Shown: positions 1-4,840 of the stretch, in pieces
Numbering within the stretch: position 1 is the first letter of the stretch
Layout: every line of letters starts with the position of its first letter
Notes under the pieces: model-generated
The model's database searches: none
Told to the model about the DNA's origin: nothing
What the model saw: the letters and a program-made list of their open reading frames with translations, nothing else
Program-made: the position numbers and the translations under genes
Source of the DNA: CAZCGA01 sp964498075
Lineage (GTDB): Bacteria > Desulfobacterota > Binatia > HRBIN30
Reading direction: 5' to 3'
Length of the DNA: 5,282 nt
Assembly: GCA_964498075.1 (NCBI GenBank)
Contig: CAZCGA010000256.1
Location: 1 to 5,282 of the forward strand

Positions 1-1509
1 CGCTGGGTCGGCGTCTACTTGCACTGGATGGAGAACATCCGCGACTGGTGCATCAGCCGCCAGCTGTGGTGGGGCCATCGCATTCCGGTGTGGCACTGCG
101 ACGACTGCCGCAAGCAGACGGTGGCGCGCACCGACCCGACGGCGTGCGCCCACTGCGGCAGCGGCAAGATCCACCAAGACGAGGACGTGCTGGATACCTG
201 GTTCAGTTCCTGGCTGTGGCCGTTCTCGACGATGGGGTGGCCCGACGACACGCCGGCGCTGCGCCGCTTCTATCCGACCGATACACTGATCACCGCTGCC
301 GATATCATCTTCTTCTGGGTAGCGCGCATGGTGATGGCCGGGTACGAGTTCATGGGCGAGCGCCCCTTCAGCGAGGTGTGCTTCAACAGCGTGGTGCGCG
401 ACCTACAAGGGCGGAAGATGTCGAAGTCGCTCGGCAACTCGCCCGACCCCCTCGACGTGATCGCCAATTACGGCGCCGACGCGCTACGCTTCACCATCGT
501 GTCCCTCGCGCCGCCGGGCGAGGACGTGATGTACGCGGAGGAGAAGACGGATCTCGGCCGGCACTTCGCCAACAAGATCTGGAACGCGGCGCGCTTCGTG
601 TTGCTCAACGTCGCCGACCGCGACGCCGAGACGGTGGGGGCGTTGGACTCAATCCCGGAACGTGCCCTATCGCTGCCTGACCGCTGGATACTGTCCCGCC
701 TGCAAGCGGTGATCGAGCTGGTGCGCACCACCTTCGCGGCCTACCGTTTCAACGACGGCGCGCTGGCGCTGTATCAGTTCATCTGGCACGAGTACTGTGA
801 CTGGTATCTGGAGCTGAGCAAGATCACCCTCGCCGGTGCCGACACGGAGCGCAAGCGCGCCGTCCAGGCTGTGCTGGTGCACACGCTCGAGCAAGCCTTG
901 CGCTTACTGCATCCCTTCATGCCGTTCGTCACTGAAGAGGTCTGGCAGGCGCTGCCGGTGGCGAAGCCGACCGACAGCCTCATGATCGCGTCGTACCCGA
1001 AGGCCGACGCGGCGCGCCGCGATGCGGCGGCGGAGGCCACGGTCAATCAGCTGATCGACGCCGTGCGCAGCGTGCGCAACATCCGCTCCGAGTTGGGCAT
1101 CCCACCGAATGCGACGGTGTCGATCCGCGTCGCCGCCGATGGGCGCGGCGATCAGGTCGCGCCGCTCGAGCCCTACATGAAGGCGCTGGCGCGGGTCGGC
1201 AGTGTCGAGCTTCTCCGTGCGGGCGAGCATCCGGCCGGAGAGCCCTCGGCGCTCGTCCAAGGGCTGGGGGAAATCTACGTGCCTTTGCGCGGCGTGGTCG
1301 ATCCGCTCGAGGTCCGCAAGCGCCTCGAGCGTGATCTGGCGAAGGTGGCGAAGGAGCTCAGCGGCGTGGAAGCCAAGTTGAGCCGCGTCGACTTCATCGA
1401 CCGCGCCCCGCGGGAGATCGTCGAGAAGGAGCAGCAACGCGCCGGGACGTTGCGGGACCGCGCCGCAACGCTGAATCGGCACCTGACCGTGCTGGGCAAA
1501 GACTCCTGA
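1..1509 (+). CDS. valS: Valyl-tRNA synthetase, C-terminal part (5' end outside window)
   Basis: Cytoplasmic class I aminoacyl-tRNA synthetase that charges tRNA-Val. The reading frame is open from base 1, so the gene begins upstream; 502 residues are visible, roughly the last 55-60% of a typical ValRS. Residue 1 is the first codon of the window. Residues 8-31 hold the conserved stretch around DWCISRQLWWGHRIP. Two CxxC pairs (C33/C36 and C49/C52) look like a small zinc ribbon. DVLDTWFSS follows at about 62-70. The KMSKS signature lies at 139-143 (bases 415-429). The anticodon-binding helical domain starts near DRWILSRL (227-234). From about 434 to the end, charged heptad-like sequence matches the tRNA-binding C-terminal coiled coil of ValRS. 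That arm and the KMSKS context separate it from IleRS and LeuRS. It ends in TGA two bases before the nadC start. No internal damage is seen. Confidence 0.97.
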   Translation, partial: RWVGVYLHWMENIRDWCISRQLWWGHRIPVWHCDDCRKQTVARTDPTACAHCGSGKIHQDEDVLDTWFSSWLWPFSTMGWPDDTPALRRFYPTDTLITAADIIFFWVARMVMAGYEFMGERPFSEVCFNSVVRDLQGRKMSKSLGNSPDPLDVIANYGADALRFTIVSLAPPGEDVMYAEEKTDLGRHFANKIWNAARFVLLNVADRDAETVGALDSIPERALSLPDRWILSRLQAVIELVRTTFAAYRFNDGALALYQFIWHEYCDWYLELSKITLAGADTERKRAVQAVLVHTLEQALRLLHPFMPFVTEEVWQALPVAKPTDSLMIASYPKADAARRDAAAEATVNQLIDAVRSVRNIRSELGIPPNATVSIRVAADGRGDQVAPLEPYMKALARVGSVELLRAGEHPAGEPSALVQGLGEIYVPLRGVVDPLEVRKRLERDLAKVAKELSGVEAKLSRVDFIDRAPREIVEKEQQRAGTLRDRAATLNRHLTVLGKDS

Positions 1510-1511
1510 GC

Positions 1512-2354
1512 ATGGACGTCTTCGATCTCCCTGCCATCGAAGCCCTGGTGAAGACCGCACTCGCCGAGGATCTCGGCGCCGGAGATCTCACGACGCGCTT
1601 GACCGTGGCGCCCGGCCGGCGCGCCCGGGCGGAGATCAGCGCCAAGCAGGCCGCGGTCATCGCGGGCCTGCCGCTCATCCGCAAGATCTGCACCCGCGCC
1701 GGCGGAGACATCGCGGTGAGTGAGCGGTTTGCCGACGGCGCATCGGTGTCCGCCGGCAACGTCCTCGCCGCCCTTGAAGGGTCGGCGCATGCGCTGCTCA
1801 CCATCGAGCGCGTCACCCTGAATCTGTTGCAGCACCTGTCCGGGATCGCGACCCTGACGGCGCGCTACGTCGCCGCGGTGAGCGGCTGCGGCTGTCGCAT
1901 CGTCGATACGCGCAAGACGACGCCGGGGTTGCGCGTCTTGGAGAAGTACGCCGTGCGCATCGGTGGCGGATTCAACCACCGCCAGCGGCTCGACGACGGC
2001 ATCCTCATCAAGAACAACCACATCACCGCGGCCGGCGGCGTGACCGCGGCGGTCGCCGCGGCCCGTTCTGGCGCGCCGCACGGCCTGAAGGTCGAAGTGG
2101 AATGCGCCGCCATCGATCAGGTCGATCAAGCGGTGGCGGCCGGCGCCGAGATCATCCTGCTCGACAACATGACGGTTGCGCAGCTCGCCGCGGCGGTGCG
2201 CCACATCGGTGGCCGCGCCGTCGTCGAAGCCTCGGGCGGCATCACCTTGGACAACGTGCGTGAGGTGGCCGAGGCGGGCGTCGACATCATCTCGATCGGC
2301 GCGCTGACCCACTCGGCGCCAGCTGTCGATCTGCACATGACGTTACGGTTATGA
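1512..2354 (+). CDS. nadC: Quinolinate phosphoribosyltransferase (decarboxylating)
   Basis: Converts quinolinate and PRPP to nicotinate mononucleotide, CO2 and pyrophosphate in de novo NAD synthesis; cytoplasmic. The 280 residues are a normal family length. Visible family motifs are EDLGAGDLTT (19-28), a helical LTIERVTLNLLQHLSGIA stretch (96-113), DTRKTTPGLR (132-141, basic residues for quinolinate/PRPP binding), GGGFNHR (151-157), LIKNNH (165-170), VEVE (194-197), LLDN (216-219), EASGG (239-243) and ISIGALTHS near the C-terminus. All the acidic and basic active-site positions I know of appear present. HRQRL replaces the commoner HRxGL at 156-160, which I take as lineage variation. The ATG lies 2 bases after the valS stop and has no good Shine-Dalgarno sequence, so translation is probably coupled to valS. 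The stop overlaps the birA start (ATGA, 2351-2354). Confidence 0.97.
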   Translation: MDVFDLPAIEALVKTALAEDLGAGDLTTRLTVAPGRRARAEISAKQAAVIAGLPLIRKICTRAGGDIAVSERFADGASVSAGNVLAALEGSAHALLTIERVTLNLLQHLSGIATLTARYVAAVSGCGCRIVDTRKTTPGLRVLEKYAVRIGGGFNHRQRLDDGILIKNNHITAAGGVTAAVAAARSGAPHGLKVEVECAAIDQVDQAVAAGAEIILLDNMTVAQLAAAVRHIGGRAVVEASGGITLDNVREVAEAGVDIISIGALTHSAPAVDLHMTLRL

Positions 2355-3208
2355 GCGGCAGCGCCCACGGACCGCTGGCGATCGATGCACTTCGCCGCGC
2401 GCGCGCCGAGGCACGCATCGGGAAGGTCATCCACTACTTCGACAGCGTCGACTCCACCAACACCGTCGCCCATCGACTGGCTGCCGGCGATGCCGTCGAG
2501 GGAACCGTCGTGATCGCCGAGACGCAGACGAAAGGACGCGGCCGGTTGGGCCGCACCTGGATCTCGCCTCCCTTCCGCAATCTGTACGCATCGATCGTGC
2601 TCCGACCGCCCATCGCGGTTGGCGCCGCGCCGCAGATCGCGCTGGTCGCGGGCGTCGCCACGGTGGAGGCCGCGAGCGAATGGACGCCGCGCGCGGCGCT
2701 CAAGTGGCCGAACGACGTCGTCGCCGACGGACGCAAGCTTGCCGGCATCCTGACCGAGCTGGACGCGCAAGACGGCCGCGTGGGCTTCGTGGTTCTGGGC
2801 ATCGGGGTGAACCTCAACAGTGTTGCAGACGACTTCCCGCCCGACTTGCGGGACAAAGCCGTCGGGCTGTGCACGCTGAGCGGCCAGCCGATCGATCGTG
2901 TCGAGTTTGCCGGCCACCTGCTCGCACGACTCGAGGAACGTTACGATCTCTTCGTGCGCGCCGGCTTTGCCGCCGTCCGGCCGCTGTTGCAAGCGCAATC
3001 CTGCCTCACTGGAAAGCACGTGCAGATCGACGGCGGCGACGGCCGCTACGCCGGCGTCGTCACCGGCATCGCCGAGGATGGCGCGTTGCTGCTGCGCGAC
3101 CAGACCGGTGCAGAGGTCCGCGTCGTGGCCGGAGACGTGACAGTCGTCGACGGCTACGTCGAGAGCGATCGGGGTCCAGCACTCAACGCGAAGAAGGGGA
3201 AGAGCTGA
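2351..3208 (+). CDS. birA: Biotin--[acetyl-CoA-carboxylase] ligase, monofunctional
   Basis: Activates biotin as biotinyl-AMP and attaches it to the carrier lysine of biotin-dependent carboxylases; cytoplasmic. The 285 residues contain DSVDSTN (31-37), the biotin/adenylate loop GRGRLGRTW (62-70), KWPNDV (118-123), KLAGIL (129-134), GIGVNLN (150-156) and a small C-terminal beta-barrel domain (about 218-268, with GIAEDGALLLRD). The N-terminus is only about 27 residues before the catalytic core, so the winged-helix repressor domain of bifunctional BirA is absent; self-regulation of biotin genes by this protein is unlikely. The start overlaps the nadC stop by 4 bases, which suggests reinitiation, and no Shine-Dalgarno sequence is evident. 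The last 15 or so residues (ESDRGPALNAKKGKS) form a polar tail beyond the domain. The TGA stop is itself the first unit of a 7-bp repeat array, so the array may have set the present end of the protein. Confidence 0.95.
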   Translation: MSGSAHGPLAIDALRRARAEARIGKVIHYFDSVDSTNTVAHRLAAGDAVEGTVVIAETQTKGRGRLGRTWISPPFRNLYASIVLRPPIAVGAAPQIALVAGVATVEAASEWTPRAALKWPNDVVADGRKLAGILTELDAQDGRVGFVVLGIGVNLNSVADDFPPDLRDKAVGLCTLSGQPIDRVEFAGHLLARLEERYDLFVRAGFAAVRPLLQAQSCLTGKHVQIDGGDGRYAGVVTGIAEDGALLLRDQTGAEVRVVAGDVTVVDGYVESDRGPALNAKKGKS

Positions 3209-3234
3209 CAGCTGATCGCTGACTGCTGACAGCT
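3203..3234 (+). promoter_or_regulatory. Imperfect inverted repeat (possible mRNA hairpin) upstream of coaX
   Basis: AGCTGACAGC (3203-3212) can pair with GCTGACAGCT (3225-3234): nine base pairs with one internal A-A mismatch around a 12-base loop. It covers most of the 7-bp repeat array, starts just after a purine-rich stretch (AAGGGGA, 3194-3200) and ends 5 bases before the coaX ATG. There is no following T-run, so it is not a factor-independent terminator. The pairing partly follows from the repeat units being near-palindromic (AGCTGAC), so it may be incidental. Folding energy was not computed. Confidence 0.4.
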
Positions 3235-3240
3235 GACCTA
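3206..3240 (+). repeat. Short tandem array of 7-bp TGANNGC units filling the birA-coaX spacer
   Basis: Reading from the birA stop, the units are TGACAGC (3206-3212), TGATCGC (3213-3219), TGACTGC (3220-3226), TGACAGC (3227-3233) and a degenerate TGACCTA (3234-3240) whose last A begins the coaX ATG. Four units fit TGANNGC exactly. Because 7 leaves remainder 1 on division by 3, successive TGA triplets fall in all three frames, so the array is a three-frame stop cassette on the + strand. The first TGA is the birA stop, and the fifth is in frame with coaX and forces its start to 3240. Similar heptameric repeats are known in intergenic DNA of cyanobacteria and appear in other uncultured bacteria. 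Whether this one belongs to a genome-wide family cannot be seen here. Confidence 0.85.
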
Positions 3241-4004
3241 TGCTGCTCGCGATTGACGTCGGCAACACGCACACCGTTCTGGGCCTCTACGAAGGCACGA
3301 CGCTGCGGCACCACTGGCGCCTGCAAACCAAGCGCGAGCGCACGGCGGACGAGTACGGCGTCCTGGTCCGCAACCTGCTGGCGGGCGTCGGCGATCCGCG
3401 GATCAGCGGCGCCGCGGTGTCGTCGGTGGTGCCGCCACTCACCCAGGTCGTGGGCGCCTTCTGCCACGCCTATCTCGGCATCACACCGCTGCTCGCCGGC
3501 CCCGGCGTGCGCACGGGCATGCCGATCCTCTATGACGACCCGCAGCAGGTCGGCACCGACCGGATCGCCAACGCCGTCGCCGCGTACGAACGCACGCGCG
3601 ACGCCACCATCGTCGTCGACCTGGGCACGGCGACCAAGTTCGAGTACGTGTCGAAGCAAGGCGAGTACATGGGCGGCGCCATCGCTCCCGGCCTCGGCAT
3701 CGCCGCCGACGCGTTGTTCCAGCGTGCGGCGCGCCTGTATCGCGTCGAGCTGGTGAAACCCAAGCACGTCGTCGGCCGCAATACCGCGCACGCCATTCAG
3801 TCCGGCCTGATCTACGGCTACGTGGCGCTGGTCGACGGCATGGTGGCGCGCATCCAGCGGGAGATCAAAGCCACGGCACAGGTGATCGCCACCGGCGGCT
3901 TTGCGCCGCTGCTGGCACCCGAGTCCGCCAGCATCGACGCCGTTGACGAGTTCCTCACCCTCGACGGATTGCGCTTGATCTACGAGCGCAACTCTGACCA
4001 GTAG
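3240..4004 (+). CDS. coaX: Type III pantothenate kinase (upstream copy)
   Basis: Phosphorylates pantothenate with ATP, the first step of coenzyme A synthesis; an ASKHA-fold enzyme that normally works as a dimer with its active site near the interface. The 254 residues are the usual CoaX length. Motifs are DVGNT (6-10, first phosphate loop), GPGVRTGMPILYD (87-99), VGTDR (104-108, holding the aspartate proposed as general base), DLGTAT (127-132, second phosphate loop), GGAIAPG (145-151) and the C-terminal ATGGFAPLLAPES and FLTLDGLRLIYERN. Three positions differ from forms I remember as usual: GTDR for GADR, and K133 and E135 in GTATKFE for GTATTFD. The start is forced because an in-frame TGA lies at 3234-3236 and the core begins at once. 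No Shine-Dalgarno sequence lies within 20 bases upstream. A paralogue follows after 46 bases. All core glycines and aspartates remain, so this copy is the likelier active kinase. Confidence 0.95.
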   Translation: MLLAIDVGNTHTVLGLYEGTTLRHHWRLQTKRERTADEYGVLVRNLLAGVGDPRISGAAVSSVVPPLTQVVGAFCHAYLGITPLLAGPGVRTGMPILYDDPQQVGTDRIANAVAAYERTRDATIVVDLGTATKFEYVSKQGEYMGGAIAPGLGIAADALFQRAARLYRVELVKPKHVVGRNTAHAIQSGLIYGYVALVDGMVARIQREIKATAQVIATGGFAPLLAPESASIDAVDEFLTLDGLRLIYERNSDQ

Positions 4005-4015
4005 AGGCGGGAGAC

Positions 4016-4054
4016 ATGGCCACCGTGGTCCACGACCGGCAGAGGAACGCATGA
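4016..4054 (+). CDS. Possible 12-codon leader ORF overlapping the start of the second coaX
   Basis: ATG at 4016 opens a 12-codon frame (MATVVHDRQRNA) whose TGA (4052-4054) overlaps the ATG of the second coaX gene (4051-4053) in an ATGA junction. Two Shine-Dalgarno-like strings precede it: GAGG at 4004-4007 (8 bases before the ATG) and GGGAG at 4009-4013 (2 bases before). If translated, it would carry ribosomes directly onto the downstream start. The peptide has no recognisable function and no run of one amino acid typical of attenuators. It could also be a chance reading of a 46-base spacer, and this is the likelier default. Confidence 0.25.
   Translation: MATVVHDRQRNA
4041..4045 (+). promoter_or_regulatory. 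Ribosome binding site of the second coaX
   Basis: AGAGG, 5 bases before the ATG at 4051. It supports this start, which adds four residues (MSTG) ahead of the point where alignment with the upstream CoaX begins. The upstream copy has nothing comparable. Confidence 0.7.
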
Positions 4055-4827
4055 GCACGGGAGCGTTTCTCGGCATCGATGTGAGCAACACGCAGACGGT
4101 GCTCGGAGTCTACGAGGGCACGACGCTGCAGCACCACTGGCGCCTGCAGACCGACAGCGGGCGTACGGCGGACGAGTATGGCGTCCTGATCCGCAACCTG
4201 CTCGCGGGGGCCTCGAACCCGCAGATCGGGGGCATCGCGGTGTCCTCGTCGGTGCCGCCGATGATCCAGGTCGTCGATGAGATGTGCCGCCGCTACATCG
4301 GCGTCGCCCCGCTCTTCATCGGTCCCGGCGTGCGCACCGGGATGCCGATCCTCTACGACAAGCCGCAGGAGGTGAGCGCCGACCGCATCGTCAACGCCAT
4401 CGCCGCCTACGAGCGGACGCGCGGCACGACGATCGTCGTCGACTTCAGCACCGCGACGACCTTCGATTACGTGTCGGAGAAGGGCGAGTACATCGGCGGC
4501 GTCATCGCGCCCGGCCTCGGCATCGCCAGCGATGCGCTGTTCGAGCGCGCCGCCAAGCTGTACCGCGTCGAGCTGGTGAAGCCCCGGCACGTGGTCGGGC
4601 GCAACACCGTGCACGCCATTCAATCGGGGCTGATCTACGGCTACGTATCGCTGGTTGACGGCCTGGTGACGCGGATTCAAAAGGAGAACAAGGTCAAGGC
4701 GCGGGTGATCGCCACCGGCGGCTACGCGCCGTTGCTGGCACCCGAGTCGGAGACCATCGAAGACGTGGATGAGTTCCTCACCTTGGACGGATTGCGCCTG
4801 ATCTACGAGCGCAACGCGGAGAGCTGA
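4051..4827 (+). CDS. CoaX paralogue (type III pantothenate kinase family) with all three motif glycines changed to serine
   Basis: A full-length member of the type III pantothenate kinase family, 258 residues. From residue 5 onward it aligns without gaps to all 254 residues of the upstream CoaX; by hand count 187 positions are identical (about 74%). Motif differences are the striking part: DVSNT (10-14) for DVGNT, VSADR (108-112) for VGxDR, and DFSTAT (131-136) for DxGTAT. In each case the upstream codon is GGC and this one AGC (bases 4084, 4375, 4447). The motif aspartates, GPGVRTGMPILYD, GGVIAPG and the C-terminal ATGGYAPLLAPES are intact, and TTFD and SADR are otherwise closer to usual family sequence than the upstream copy. 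The frame is clean and well conserved, so it appears to be under selection. The phosphate-loop glycines matter for nucleotide binding in ASKHA proteins, so I infer weak, altered or lost kinase activity, perhaps a regulatory or heterodimer role. An active kinase that tolerates serine remains possible. Confidence 0.9.
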   Translation: MSTGAFLGIDVSNTQTVLGVYEGTTLQHHWRLQTDSGRTADEYGVLIRNLLAGASNPQIGGIAVSSSVPPMIQVVDEMCRRYIGVAPLFIGPGVRTGMPILYDKPQEVSADRIVNAIAAYERTRGTTIVVDFSTATTFDYVSEKGEYIGGVIAPGLGIASDALFERAAKLYRVELVKPRHVVGRNTVHAIQSGLIYGYVSLVDGLVTRIQKENKVKARVIATGGYAPLLAPESETIEDVDEFLTLDGLRLIYERNAES

Positions 4828-4830
4828 GTC

Positions 4831-4836
4831 GGAGAA
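4831..4836 (+). promoter_or_regulatory. Ribosome binding site of the EF-G-like gene
   Basis: GGAGAA lies 4 bases before the ATG at 4841 within the 13-base spacer after the second coaX. It fixes the start and shows that ordinary Shine-Dalgarno use occurs in this operon, in contrast to the upstream coaX. Confidence 0.7.
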
Positions 4837-4840
4837 CGAT

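Larger units (their letters stand above)
3240..4827 (+). repeat. Tandem direct duplication of coaX
   Basis: The 765 bases at 3240-4004 and the 765 bases at 4063-4827 encode gapless homologous proteins in the same orientation. Both copies share LYRVELVKP after the second phosphate loop, where CoaX proteins I remember have a proline (LPRxE). This supports duplication within the lineage rather than acquisition of an unrelated coaX. Differences at 67 amino-acid positions and a distinct spacer rule out a simple assembly duplication. Confidence 0.9.

Noticed and set aside
48..680. Plus-strand overlapping frame (210 codons) inside valS
   Set aside because: Arg-rich shadow frame out of phase with clear ValRS coding sequence.
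1275..2336. Long minus-strand open frame (353 codons) across valS and nadC
   Set aside because: It lies opposite two well-recognised genes and gives low-complexity Arg/Ala/Gly/Asp-rich sequence without any motif, as expected of a GC-rich antisense shadow.
2680..3222. Plus-strand overlapping frame (180 codons) inside birA
   Set aside because: Extremely Arg/Ala-rich shadow of birA; no domain features.
3206..3240. Repeat array as a CRISPR or attachment site
   Set aside because: Units are only 7 bases with no spacers, and there is no nearby recombinase or cas gene.
2126..3274. Long minus-strand open frame (382 codons) across nadC, birA and the repeat
   Set aside because: It is an antisense shadow; its start region is simply the translated heptamer repeat (QLSA-like), with no family match I recognise.
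4024..4034. Small hairpin CGTG-GTC-CACG as a terminator between the coaX copies
   Set aside because: The stem is only 4 base pairs and is not followed by a T-run; the downstream gene has its own ribosome binding site and is likely on the same transcript.
3240..4827. coaX duplication as an assembly error
   Set aside because: The copies differ at about a quarter of amino-acid positions, have different spacers and different starts, so they are distinct genes.
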